A stretch of DNA of 64,000 bases from Sphingomonas kyeonggiensis (lineage in GTDB: Bacteria > Pseudomonadota > Alphaproteobacteria > Sphingomonadales > Sphingomonadaceae). Below the pieces are notes generated by a model, which searched no databases, was not told where the DNA came from, and saw only the letters and a list, made by a program, of their open reading frames with translations. The translations under genes were made by a program, and so were the position numbers. Below, piece after piece: positions 56,701 through 64,000 of this stretch. The DNA lies in contig NZ_JAUSTJ010000001.1 in NCBI RefSeq assembly GCF_030812785.1, positions 1,364,001 to 1,428,000 of the forward strand, written 5' to 3'. Every line of letters starts with the position of its first letter. Positions within the stretch are counted from its first letter, which is position 1.

Positions 56701-57030
56701 GAGTTCGCCAAGCAGGGCGAGGAAGAGGGCATGAACCGGTTCGACGCGGCGATCCATGCCGCGCGCTCGCGCCTTCGTCCGATCCTGATGACCTCGTTCG
56801 CCTTCATCTTCGGCGTGGTCCCGCTGGCGATCGCCAGCGGCCCGGGCCAGGAGATGCGCCAGTCGCTCGGCACCGCCGTGGCGTTTGGCATGATCGGCGT
56901 CACCGTCTTCGGCCTGATCTTCACCCCGATCTTCTATGTGCTGCTGCGCAAATGGGGCGGCGGGAAGGTCAGCGCGAACGCGCCTTCGGTGCCCGAGACG
57001 CCTGCAACCGCGACGGGAGAAGCGCAGTGA
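53791..57030 (+). CDS. RND multidrug efflux permease (HAE1 family)
   Basis: Inner-membrane proton antiporter of 1079 residues with the AcrB topology: twelve membrane segments and two large periplasmic loops. Signatures include FIDRPIFAAVISVFI at the N-terminus, YPEIAPPTIAVSAFYAGAS, the proton-relay region LAVGIVVDDAIVVVEAVEK with paired Asp residues, and FIPEQDQGFLIGVVQLPPG. Broad export of drugs, detergents or solvents is expected; the exact range is unknown. Its stop overlaps the start of the channel gene. Confidence 0.95.
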   Translation: MSEPQAQKPEAQTRSGFSSFFIDRPIFAAVISVFITLIGAFCYPLLPLSQYPEIAPPTIAVSAFYAGASPEIIAETVSTPLEQEINGVEGMLYMSSSSTQGASTVTVTFKPGTDLDAAQVLVQNRVNLAVPRLPDQVRQIGVTVNKQESGFLMIVALTSPDNSLDVDYMGNYANTVIRDRLLRLEGVGTVQIFGGGNYSMRVWIDPDKAAARNLTAAEIVTALKAQNIQTAGGALGSAPTGRDNPSFEVPVDVQGRLATVEQFSNITVKADPTGAALTKLGDVARIELGSQDYSIRGSFGGKRGIALAIVQQPGANSLNAADLVLKEMDTLKKDFPQGLQYTIPYNPTEYVAASVEAVQHTLLEAVVLVVVVVVIFLQTWRAAVIPIVAIPIALVGTFAVQLALGYSINSLSLFALVLAVGIVVDDAIVVVEAVEKHIREGKNPREAAHLTMKEVSGALVAIGLVLVSVFIPTAMVGGIPGIFYRQFAVTIAAASAISLLVSLTLSPALAALLLKPHQHIDADKGPRWMRPIRVGADKFNQGFDWLSDRYGRVTGRLIRMGLIMMLIYAGLLALTGWRLTATPTGFIPEQDQGFLIGVVQLPPGSSLDRTSEVVDKAYDIAAKTDGVIDGAAFAGLDGASFSQASNAGVFFIKLKDWSERGKKQSAEALAGQLTGAIAGQISGANIFMIAPPAVQGLGNGSGFVMMIEDRAANGGWRGLEGATGAMMGAAMQEQKVTQVFSLFNTANPKIRADVDRDKAQILGVDPSQVFDAIGTYVGSTYVNDFNLLGRTFRVTAQAEPHARDDLADLGRLQVRSSSGQMVPVSAVATFHRDSGSSRVVRYNLLPAVELQGAAAPGVSSGDALAAMEAMASKVLPQGYGYEWTGLAYQQKAAGSSSALIFVLAVVFVFLVLAAQYEALTLPLAVILIVPMCILAALLGVNLRGMDNNILTQVGLVVLIALAAKNAILIVEFAKQGEEEGMNRFDAAIHAARSRLRPILMTSFAFIFGVVPLAIASGPGQEMRQSLGTAVAFGMIGVTVFGLIFTPIFYVLLRKWGGGKVSANAPSVPETPATATGEAQ

Positions 57031-58442
57031 AGCGTAGCATCATCCTGCTCGCCGCCGGCCTGACCCTGTCGGGCTGCGTGGTCGGCCCCAACTATGTCTC
57101 GCCCGCGCCCAAGGCGCCGGCCCAGGGCGACCTCAGCCAGGCGAGCGCGCCGGGCTTCGTGCCCGACGAGCCGCCGGCGGACTGGTGGAAGCTGTTCGAC
57201 ACGCCGGTGATCGACCGGCTGGTCGGCGAGGCGCTGAGCGCCAATACCGACCTGCGCGTCGCCGAGGCCAATTTGCGCCAGGCGCGGGCGGTGCTGCGCG
57301 AGACGCGCTCGCAGCGGCTGCCGAGCACCACGGTCAACGCCCAGGCGACGCATGCCCGTACCCCGGGCGCGGCGATGGGCATCCCCAACGCCTCGTTCGA
57401 AGGCGAGACCTACACCGTCGGCCTCGACGCCAGCTATCAGGTCGACCTGTTTGGCAAGATCACGCGCGCCATCCAGGCCGGGCGCGCCGATGTCGAGGCC
57501 AGCCAGGCCGCCTATGACCTGACCCGCGTCACCGTCGTCGCCGAGACGATCCGCGCCTATGCGGACGCCTGCGCCGCCGGCCAGCAGCTCAAGGTCGCCT
57601 CGCAGACGCTCAAGCTGCAGGAAGACACGTTCGACCTGACCCGCCGGCTCGAGGCCGGCGGCCGCGGCACCGGGCTGGAGACGGCCCAGGGCGGCGCGCT
57701 GCTCGAGCAGACCCGCGCCACCGTCCCGGTGTTCGAGGCGCAGCGCAAGGCGGCGCTGTTCCGTCTCGCCACGCTCACCGGCAAGCCGCCGGCCGAGGCG
57801 CCGACCGACGTTGCCGGTTGCGAGACGGTGCCCGTCGTGAAGCAGGCCATCCCGGTCGGCAATGGCGCGACGCTGCTCGCTCGCCGTGCCGATGTCCGCG
57901 CTGCCGAGCGCCGCCTGGCGTCGGCTACGGCGCAGATCGGCGTCGCGACCGCGGACCTCTATCCGAACATCTCGATCGGCGGTTCGATCGGATCGACCGC
58001 GCTCGATCCCAAGGACCTGTTCAACAGCTCGAGCTTCCGCTTCAGCGTTGGGCCGCTGCTCTCGTTCAGCTTCCCGAACATGAGCGTCGCCCGCGCGCGT
58101 ATCGCCCAGGCCAGGGCAGGGGCGGATGCGGCGCTCGCCACGTTCGACGGCACCTGGCTCACCGCGCTGCGCGACACCGAGACGGCGCTCGCCAGCTATG
58201 TGGCGCAGGGCCAGCGGGTCGAGGCGCTGCGCCGCGGACGCGACCAGAGCGCCGAAGCCGCCCGCATCGCGCGGCTGCGCTACCGTGCCGGTGCCGAGCC
58301 GTTCCAGACGGTGCTCGATGCCGAGCGCTCGCTCGCCAACAACGAATTGTCGCTGGCGCAGGCCGAATCGGACTTCTCCGACGCCACCGTAACCCTGTTC
58401 CTCGCCCTTGGCGGGGGATGGCAGCAGTCTCCCCAGGGCTGA
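57027..58442 (+). CDS. Outer-membrane efflux channel lipoprotein (OprM/NodT family)
   Basis: TolC-like channel of 471 residues completing the tripartite pump. The signal peptide ends in LTLSGC (Cys17), followed by VVGPNYVSP, the standard start of NodT-family channels. Two OEP repeats of long helices follow (NTDLRVAEANLRQARAVLRE and its counterpart RIARLRYRAGAEPFQTVLDAE). The GTG start at 57027 overlaps the permease TGA (gtga). A GC-rich hairpin follows at 58460-58496. Confidence 0.94.
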   Translation: MKRSIILLAAGLTLSGCVVGPNYVSPAPKAPAQGDLSQASAPGFVPDEPPADWWKLFDTPVIDRLVGEALSANTDLRVAEANLRQARAVLRETRSQRLPSTTVNAQATHARTPGAAMGIPNASFEGETYTVGLDASYQVDLFGKITRAIQAGRADVEASQAAYDLTRVTVVAETIRAYADACAAGQQLKVASQTLKLQEDTFDLTRRLEAGGRGTGLETAQGGALLEQTRATVPVFEAQRKAALFRLATLTGKPPAEAPTDVAGCETVPVVKQAIPVGNGATLLARRADVRAAERRLASATAQIGVATADLYPNISIGGSIGSTALDPKDLFNSSSFRFSVGPLLSFSFPNMSVARARIAQARAGADAALATFDGTWLTALRDTETALASYVAQGQRVEALRRGRDQSAEAARIARLRYRAGAEPFQTVLDAERSLANNELSLAQAESDFSDATVTLFLALGGGWQQSPQG

Positions 58443-58459
58443 ACTGCCACCCCTCGCCC

Positions 58460-58500
58460 CCGCGCCCCGCGTGCCTTTCGGCGCGCGGGGGCGCGGCTGT
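58460..58500 (+). terminator. Possible terminator of the RND operon
   Basis: ccgcgccccgcg pairs with cgcgcgggggcgcgg around a short loop, followed only by ctgttt. The stem is strong but the T-run is poor. The remaining bases to 58639 show no gene. Confidence 0.45.
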
Positions 58501-58639
58501 TTCGGCCGCCTGACGGCGCCGAACGCGGTTTTCTACCCGAAAGTGTAGCTGGACACAGCCCGCTTGAGCGTGACCATTTGGCTCGCTGCGGAGGCGTTTT
58601 CGCGCCTTTCGCTCCCTGTGCCCGACCAATAATGCAATG

Positions 58640-58693
58640 TGGCCTGACCATTCTATTGACACTTGTCGCGGTATCAGCCTTATTGGCCTGACA
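58640..58693 (+). promoter_or_regulatory. Promoter region of the TonB receptor with two tggcctgac boxes
   Basis: ttgaca (58656-58661) with a TA-rich hexamer 18 bp downstream (ttattg) resembles a promoter. The word tggcctgac occurs upstream of it (58640-58648, extended to the imperfect palindrome tggcctgacca) and again at the -10 side (58684-58692), 44 bp apart. The two boxes look like paired operator sites. Confidence 0.45.
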
Positions 58694-58752
58694 CCGGTGG
58701 CCAGCATGGACTGGCAACGCACAAAAGCCGGGGACAGACGGGGAGGAGAGTC

Positions 58753-61700
58753 ATGCGACGGACTACTCTATTTGCCAGTTCGGCGCTTTGCGCCGTCCTG
58801 ATGGCGGCGCCTGCGCTCGCCCAGAATAGCAGCACGAATACCAGCAACGGCACCGACGGCCAGGCCAGCCCGCCACAGGCGGCGGAACCCACGCCTTCGG
58901 ACCAGATCGTGGTTACCGGTTTCCGCCGGGCCTATGCCGATGCGCTCAACATCAAGCGCGAGTCCGATCAGATCACCGATTCGATCTCGTCCGACGGCCT
59001 GGGCCGCTTCCCGGACCTGAACGTCGGCGAGGCGGTGCAGCGCATCCCGGGCGTGCAGATCAACCGCGAGGCGGATTCGCGCAACGCGACGATCTCGCTG
59101 CGCGGCCTGCCGGGCTCGTTCGCGCGCACCACGCTGAACGGCGGCGGCTTCGCCGACCCGATCCTGGGCAGCGCGACCAACACTTCATCGACGCCGCTCG
59201 GCGCGTTCAATTCGGACATCTTCTCGGCGATCACCGTGATCAAGTCGCCCTCGGCGGCGAACCTTGCCGGTGGTCTTTCGGGCAATGTCGACCTGCGCAT
59301 CGCCTCGGCGCTGAGCCGCAAGGCCGGCGGCTGGGCCAAGGCGTCCTATGAATATAACGACCTGGGCGACCTGGGCAGCCCGGCGATCTCGGCCGGCTAC
59401 AATGCGCACATCACCGACAATTTCGCGGTGTTCGGCGTGGTCGCCTGGAAGGACGAGAAGTTCCGCCGCGATTCGATATCGGTGAACAGCTGGGCCAACC
59501 GGCTGGGCTCGATCCAGGTCGGCAACCAGGCGGTGCCGGCGTCGAACCCGACCTATCAGGCGCTGATGGCGCAATATCCGGGCGGCGTTTACTATCCCAC
59601 CCAGGTCCGCCAGTTCGTCCGCCTCAACAAGGGCCATCTGCTGACCGGTGCGGCCGGTTACGAATGGCAGGCGACCGACAAGATCAAGTTCGGCGCCACC
59701 GGTTTCTATACCGAGCGCAACCTCGACCAGGGCACCAACCACCTGCTCTATATCGATACCTCGGCGGGCAATAACGGCACCGGCGCGCTGGGGCCGACTT
59801 CGGCGGTGGCGCATTTCACCAGCCTCGGCACGCCCTATGTCGTCCAGACCCCGAACGGGCCGCGCGCATACATCAACAAGTTCACCGCCGAGAATCTGCA
59901 GACCTTCGATTCGATCCGTTCCGAGCCGGCCAAGCAGAAGACCTGGGCGATCAACCCGACGATCGAGTTCAAGGACGATCAGTGGCGGGTGACCGCGCAG
60001 GGAACGATCTCGCGCGCGCAGGTGCTCGCCAACCAGATCGAGCTGGACATCATCCAGAATCCGTACCGCAATCTCAGCGGGCTGAACGGCATCACCGCCT
60101 CGGTCTATACCGGTGGCACGAGCCTGCAGAACGCGCAGTTCATCCTCAACACGCCCAATGCCTCGCACGTCCCGACCGGGGGCTATCCGCTCGCCTCACC
60201 GGCCAACCAGGCGACCCAGGCGGGCGCGCAGATGCCGGGCGCGCCGGCGAACACGCTGGGCGACCGCTTCGGCGTCACCGGCACCAACGGCCAGTCGTGG
60301 AACGCGCTCGACGCGATCCAGCTCGATATCGAGCGGAGCTTCGCGAACAGCTTCGTCTCGGGCTTCCAGGTCGGGCTGCGCTACGAGAACAACGAATATA
60401 CTTCGATCGGCTCGCGCAACACCTCGATCGGCGCGATGACCGGCAATGTCACGCCGGGCATGTCGCTGGTGAACCCCTATGTCGGCGACTTCTTCGGTGG
60501 CACGGCCCCCGGCTACACCACCAACTGGCGCGACATGAACGTCAACCAGGTGCTGGGCGCGATCACGCCGGTGGTGCTCACCCCGCGCCCCTCGCAATTC
60601 GCCAACGGCCTGCCGACGCAATTCGCCTATGGCGCGCAATATGGCGTGTTCCTCACCCCATACGGGCTGGTGAACAACTACTGGGATCCGAACTACTGGA
60701 ACAACAACTTCACCAACAGCAAGGAGGTCATGTCGGCCTATGCGATGGCGAAGTTCGACGGCGACCTATTCGGCATCCGTATCCGCGGCAATGTCGGCCT
60801 GCGCTACGAGACCACGACGCAGAAGATCGATGCGCTGGATTGCCGCAACTGCAGCGCCGGCCTGTCGCTGCAGCCGGGGCCGGTCAACCACAGCATGTCA
60901 CGCCGGCTGTACAAGGACGATTACGATTATTGGCTGCCCTCGGCGATGTTCGCCGCGGACCTGACCAGCAAGCTCGTCCTGCGCGGTGCCTATTACCAGA
61001 CCTATGTCCGCCCGCAGCCGCGCGACAATGTGCCGGCGACCTCGGTGCAGATCCCCGATCCGGCCGTGGTCGGCACGCCGACCTACAACGTCATCATCGG
61101 CGCGACCAACCTGAGCCCCTACACCGCGGATTCCTACGACCTGTCGCTCGAATGGTATAACCGCCCCGGCGGGGCCTTCGCGGTGGCGGTCTATCAGAAG
61201 GACATCCAGGGCTATGTCGGCCCGATCACCGATCGCCGCGTGCTGTGCCCGACCAACGGCCAGTATAACGGCATCGATTTCGGGCTGGGCCAGCTCCAGG
61301 ACGACGGGGTCAACTGCAACATCGTCGGCAGCCCGACGGGGGCGCGGGTCCAGGCCAGCGGCATCACCAACCAGAACCCGATGCGCGTGCGCGGCGTCGA
61401 GGTCTCGGTGCAGCAGAACCTCGATTTCCTGCCGGGCTTCCTCAAGTATCTCGGCGGTGCGGCCAACTACACCTATACCGAGATCAGCGGGAAGGACACG
61501 CAGGGCAATCCGATCACGCTGCCCAGCGTCGCCAAGCACAACATCAACCTGATCGGCTATTACGAGACCAAGCTGTTCGGCCTGCGCGTGGTGTTCAACC
61601 ATCGCGGCAAGTACGACCTGGCCGCCGGCAACAGCTTCGTCGGCGACGCCCGCACCGTGAAGGCGCGCAGCCAGCTCGATGCCTCGGCCTCGCTCAACAT

Positions 61701-61842
61701 CATGAAGAACTTCTCGATCTCGCTCGACGCGTTCAACCTGACCAACGCGACCCGATCGGAATATGAGAGCGATCCGATGCTGCCGCGCCGTATCGACTAT
61801 GACGGCCGGACCTATACGCTGACGATCCGCAGCAGCTTCTAG
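58753..61842 (+). CDS. TonB-dependent receptor, probably for a carbohydrate
   Basis: Outer-membrane receptor of 1029 residues. The signal peptide (about 1-24, ALAQ) is followed by a TonB box-like QIVVTGFRRAY, the plug domain (LNVGEAVQRIPGVQINRE, then NATISLRGLPG) and a long barrel ending in the terminal aromatic RSSF. The long plug lead with SDSISSDGLG-like text is typical of Caulobacter/Sphingomonas receptors for plant or algal saccharides. The ATG at 58753 follows gggaggagag. The alginate-lyase-like gene 65 bp downstream supports uronate-rich polysaccharides as ligand, but this is inference. Confidence 0.93.
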   Translation: MRRTTLFASSALCAVLMAAPALAQNSSTNTSNGTDGQASPPQAAEPTPSDQIVVTGFRRAYADALNIKRESDQITDSISSDGLGRFPDLNVGEAVQRIPGVQINREADSRNATISLRGLPGSFARTTLNGGGFADPILGSATNTSSTPLGAFNSDIFSAITVIKSPSAANLAGGLSGNVDLRIASALSRKAGGWAKASYEYNDLGDLGSPAISAGYNAHITDNFAVFGVVAWKDEKFRRDSISVNSWANRLGSIQVGNQAVPASNPTYQALMAQYPGGVYYPTQVRQFVRLNKGHLLTGAAGYEWQATDKIKFGATGFYTERNLDQGTNHLLYIDTSAGNNGTGALGPTSAVAHFTSLGTPYVVQTPNGPRAYINKFTAENLQTFDSIRSEPAKQKTWAINPTIEFKDDQWRVTAQGTISRAQVLANQIELDIIQNPYRNLSGLNGITASVYTGGTSLQNAQFILNTPNASHVPTGGYPLASPANQATQAGAQMPGAPANTLGDRFGVTGTNGQSWNALDAIQLDIERSFANSFVSGFQVGLRYENNEYTSIGSRNTSIGAMTGNVTPGMSLVNPYVGDFFGGTAPGYTTNWRDMNVNQVLGAITPVVLTPRPSQFANGLPTQFAYGAQYGVFLTPYGLVNNYWDPNYWNNNFTNSKEVMSAYAMAKFDGDLFGIRIRGNVGLRYETTTQKIDALDCRNCSAGLSLQPGPVNHSMSRRLYKDDYDYWLPSAMFAADLTSKLVLRGAYYQTYVRPQPRDNVPATSVQIPDPAVVGTPTYNVIIGATNLSPYTADSYDLSLEWYNRPGGAFAVAVYQKDIQGYVGPITDRRVLCPTNGQYNGIDFGLGQLQDDGVNCNIVGSPTGARVQASGITNQNPMRVRGVEVSVQQNLDFLPGFLKYLGGAANYTYTEISGKDTQGNPITLPSVAKHNINLIGYYETKLFGLRVVFNHRGKYDLAAGNSFVGDARTVKARSQLDASASLNIMKNFSISLDAFNLTNATRSEYESDPMLPRRIDYDGRTYTLTIRSSF

Positions 61843-61853
61843 CGTCCCCTGAC

Positions 61854-61889
61854 GCGGAGCGGCTATCTTCCGGCCGCTCCGCACCCCTT
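61854..61889 (+). terminator. Hairpin between receptor and lyase genes
   Basis: gcggagcggc and gccgctccgc pair around an 8-9 base loop and are followed by acccctttc. It may be a partial terminator reducing expression of the lyase relative to the receptor, or a site protecting the receptor message. Confidence 0.6.
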
Positions 61890-61907
61890 TCGGCGAGTCC
61901 CGTCCTG

Positions 61908-62966
61908 ATGAAGCTTCTCCTCTCCAGCGCCGTCGCCCTGCTCGCGCTCGGTGCCGTTCCCGTGTCGGCGCAGGACAATGCGATCCTTGGCCCGGGCTTC
62001 GCGAAGAATATTCCCGCGAGCGATCCGGTGGCACGGCAGGTGATCGCCCGCGCCGATGCGGCGCTGGAGCGGGCGCCTGGCGCGATCCCCCAACTCCACA
62101 CCGAAGGCACGCTGCCCGGCAAGGGCATCCGCGAGATCAGCCTCAAGGCCAAGCAGGACCAGCCGATCGTCATCGCGCTGGCGCTCGCCTGGCGGCTGAC
62201 CGGCGACCGGCGCTATCTCGACCAGGCGGGCCGCTATCTGGAGAATTGGGCGGACGTCTACCAGATGTCGTTCAACCCGATCGACGAGACCGGCTTCGAT
62301 GCGCTGATCCTCGCCACCGACCTGAGCGAGGACGACCTGCCGCCCGCGCTCAAGGCCAAGCTGGACGGCTTCTGGCGGAGGATGGCCAAGGGCTATCTCG
62401 ATGCGATGGACGGCGCGCCGAAGAATTCCCACACCAACTGGCAGAGCCACCGCATCAAGCTGGCGACGATGGCGGCGTTCGAGGTCGGCGACGCGAAGCT
62501 GATCGAGCGCGCCCGCGCGGCGTTCCGCAAGCAGGTGGCCGGCAATATCCGACCCGACGGATCGGTGTTCGACTTCTACGAGCGCGATGCGCTCCATTAT
62601 GTCACCTATAATCTCGATCCGATGCTGATGGCCGCGCTTGCGGCGCAGGCGCATGACCAGGCCTGGTACGACTGGAAGAGCCCGACGGGATCGAGCCTGG
62701 CGGGCGCGGTCAAATGGCTGGAGCCCTATGCGCTGGGCGAGAAGACCCATAGCGAGTTCGCCAATTCGAAGATCGCCTTCGACCGCGAGCGCGCGGCGGC
62801 CGGGCAGAAGGAATATGCGCCGCATCCCTGGGATCCGGGCAATGCCGTGAACACCTACGCGCTCGCCGCGGCGATCACCGGCATCCCCTATCGCGACTTC
62901 GCCGCCAAGCTTGCGGAACGCACCGGCCGCAAGCCGATCGACTGGGTAACGCTGATCGGGCGCTGA
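61908..62966 (+). CDS. Exported alginate-lyase-superfamily protein
   Basis: Periplasmic alpha/alpha-toroid enzyme of 352 residues with a signal peptide (1-22, VSAQ). The motif KNSHTNWQSHR near residue 175 corresponds to the NNHxxW catalytic segment of PL5-type alginate lyases, with Ser in place of the second Asn. DGSVFDFYERDALHYVTYNLDP provides further His and Tyr residues. Beta-elimination of alginate or a related uronate polymer is likely, but activity on another polysaccharide is possible. It follows the TonB receptor on the same strand, consistent with a small utilisation locus. Confidence 0.8.
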   Translation: MKLLLSSAVALLALGAVPVSAQDNAILGPGFAKNIPASDPVARQVIARADAALERAPGAIPQLHTEGTLPGKGIREISLKAKQDQPIVIALALAWRLTGDRRYLDQAGRYLENWADVYQMSFNPIDETGFDALILATDLSEDDLPPALKAKLDGFWRRMAKGYLDAMDGAPKNSHTNWQSHRIKLATMAAFEVGDAKLIERARAAFRKQVAGNIRPDGSVFDFYERDALHYVTYNLDPMLMAALAAQAHDQAWYDWKSPTGSSLAGAVKWLEPYALGEKTHSEFANSKIAFDRERAAAGQKEYAPHPWDPGNAVNTYALAAAITGIPYRDFAAKLAERTGRKPIDWVTLIGR

Positions 62967-63004
62967 GCGGGAACCATCGGCGGGCGCCGCTGGTAGGAGC
63001 CTCC

Positions 63005-63190
63005 ATGGAACCGCAGGAATCGCCGCCGCTTACGCCTCGTCGCCGGCGCGGGCTGGTGCTCATCCCGATCATCATCCTCGCGCTGGTGGTGGTGATCTTC
63101 GTCGGCCTGAACCTGAGCCACTACAAGCAGGTGGAGCAGGGCGAGGCAGTCGGCAACGCATCGGGCGTGCCGGGGCCGGACAATCGCTGA
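63005..63190 (+). CDS. Tiny single-pass membrane protein, unknown function
   Basis: A 61-residue protein with a basic N-terminus (LTPRRRRG), one membrane helix (about residues 17-36, rich in Leu, Ile and Val) and a polar tail ending GVPGPDNR. The ATG at 63005 is preceded by taggag. The size, topology and good ribosome-binding site support a real gene. It ends six bases before the convergent Crp/Fnr gene. Confidence 0.65.
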   Translation: MEPQESPPLTPRRRRGLVLIPIIILALVVVIFVGLNLSHYKQVEQGEAVGNASGVPGPDNR

Positions 63191-63196
63191 CTTGGC

Positions 63197-63928
63197 CTAG
63201 CGGCGCGGGTGCATCGACAGCGATACGCGGAAGGGCGCCCAGCCGATCCGGCTGGCGAGCGCTTGCGGATCGGAGAGGACGAGATAGCCGGCGGCCCAGA
63301 GCGCCTCGTCGTCCTGCCGCATCGTCTTGACCACGCGGTTCACATGGACCGGGGTGAGCCCGGTCACGTCGGCGACCAGTTCCTGGGTGAGCGGATGCTC
63401 GAAGGCGTTGCCCCGAGTGAGGCCCGCCATCGACAGGCGCTCGAACAGCTCGAGGAAGAGATCCGCCAGCCGCTCGCTGGCGTTCATCCGGCCCAATCGG
63501 GTGATCTGGGCGAGGAGGAAGGCCTCGTCGAGCGCATGGCTGGTCGCATAGACGCATTCGAGCGAGGGGAAGTCCTGGGCGGACGGCGCCGAGCATATCT
63601 CCAGATCGGTCAGCGCCATGATCGTCGAGGTGGCGAGCGGCTGGGGCTGGTAGCAATGGCCGATCAGGTCGCCGGGGAGCAGCAGGCCCATGATCTGGCG
63701 GCGGCCATCGGGCAGGATGCGGATGCGCGCGGCCCAGCCCGACAGCAGGATCTGCGGCTCCATCACCGGCTTGCCCTCGGAGAGCAGCTCGTGTCGGACC
63801 GAGATACGGCGCGCGCGGCGTGCGGCCTCGTGCAGCGCGGCGCCAGCCGCTTCGTCGAACGTCCCCAATGCGGCCAGCCTGCGCAGGGCCGGGAGCGTGG
63901 GAGGCGGAGCAATGGCCGCCTGGCTCAT
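63197..63928 (-). CDS. Crp/Fnr-family transcriptional regulator
   Basis: Regulator of 243 residues with an N-terminal cyclic-nucleotide-type sensing domain (about 25-135; SGWAARIRILPDGRRQIMGLLLPGDLIG) and a C-terminal winged helix (about 160-220; LTQELVADVTGLTPVHVNRVVKTMRQ). The N-terminus lacks the four-Cys cluster of FNR, so it does not sense oxygen in that way. The start at 63928 overlaps the stop of an upstream frame on the same strand (atga). Targets are unknown. Confidence 0.9.
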   Translation of the reverse strand: MSQAAIAPPPTLPALRRLAALGTFDEAAGAALHEAARRARRISVRHELLSEGKPVMEPQILLSGWAARIRILPDGRRQIMGLLLPGDLIGHCYQPQPLATSTIMALTDLEICSAPSAQDFPSLECVYATSHALDEAFLLAQITRLGRMNASERLADLFLELFERLSMAGLTRGNAFEHPLTQELVADVTGLTPVHVNRVVKTMRQDDEALWAAGYLVLSDPQALASRIGWAPFRVSLSMHPRR

Positions 63929-64000
63929 GCGGCGGCTACCGGGGTGTGGCGCGGATGCCCGGTCGCGAGGGCGCGTACCGTTTCGAGGCCCTTTCCTGGC
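63925..64000 (-). CDS. C-terminal end of an upstream gene, cut by the window edge
   Basis: On the minus strand a frame enters from the window edge and ends in TGA at 63925-63927, overlapping the Crp/Fnr start codon by four bases. The last residues read LETVRALATGHPRHTPVAAA. The atga overlap suggests a real co-translated gene; 24 residues are too few to identify it. Confidence 0.4.
   Translation of the reverse strand, partial: PGKGLETVRALATGHPRHTPVAAA

Noticed and set aside
53776..56757. 993-codon frame antisense to the RND permease
   Set aside because: It mirrors a complete, well-conserved permease gene, and its translation is low-complexity His/Arg/Asp-rich text. It is a shadow.

Overview
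The window is GC-rich chromosomal DNA from an alphaproteobacterium, most likely Sphingomonas or a close relative in Sphingomonadaceae. The evidence is the gene content: TonB-dependent receptors of the Caulobacter/Sphingomonas type, a MucR regulator whose finger has C, D, H and H as ligands, the block nfuA - nitroreductase - tsaB - rimI - mucR - fur - plsC - miaB - (insert) - phoH - ybeY - corC on the minus strand, and an Rrf2-led SUF operon. No rRNA, tRNA, prophage, IS transposase or CRISPR array was seen.

Layout. 1-9.1 kb: 3' part of a TonB receptor, a secreted PHP-domain hydrolase, a conserved unknown protein, a CE15-like esterase, an M28 peptidase and agmatine deiminase. 9.3-13.1 kb (minus): a sorbosone/glucose-dehydrogenase-like propeller protein and katG. 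13.4-25.1 kb (mostly minus): the housekeeping block above, with an SDR/MerR divergon, a DUF6624-like protein and a diguanylate cyclase between phoH and miaB. 25.2-25.6 kb: a small GIY-YIG nuclease gene exactly framed by inverted palindromes. 25.6-35.5 kb: membrane protein, Asp/Asn beta-hydroxylase, M16 protease, acyl-CoA synthetase, gamma-glutamyltransferase, HdeD-like protein, pyrD. 35.8-44.0 kb: AraC regulator and the SUF operon (rrf2, sufB, two small exported proteins, sufC, a third small exported protein, sufD, sufS, sufT, sufA), nearly all joined by 1-4 base stop/start overlaps. 44.0-50.7 kb: glycosyltransferase, aldo/keto reductase, GreA-like factor, acylase, Mpg glycosylase and small genes. 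50.8-58.4 kb: dinB and a TetR regulator divergent from a three-gene RND efflux operon. 58.7-64 kb: a TonB receptor with an alginate-lyase-like enzyme, a tiny membrane protein and a Crp/Fnr regulator.

The most unusual layer is between the genes. At least five families of compound palindromic repeats (about 70-150 bp) occupy most larger gaps. In the best-sampled family, five copies are 80-82 bp pairs of hairpins in mirror orientation; the GIY-YIG gene lies between two such hairpins that form a perfect 29-bp inverted repeat. This resembles the REPIN/RAYT arrangement but with a GIY-YIG nuclease as the possible mobilising enzyme. In a second family the internal hairpins have changed sequence on both arms while keeping their pairing. 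A third family has landed at the sufD/sufS junction and now encodes part of both proteins. Separately, two of the three small proteins in the SUF operon share the cysteine spacing C-x15-C-x5-C, suggesting an undescribed exported accessory to this operon.
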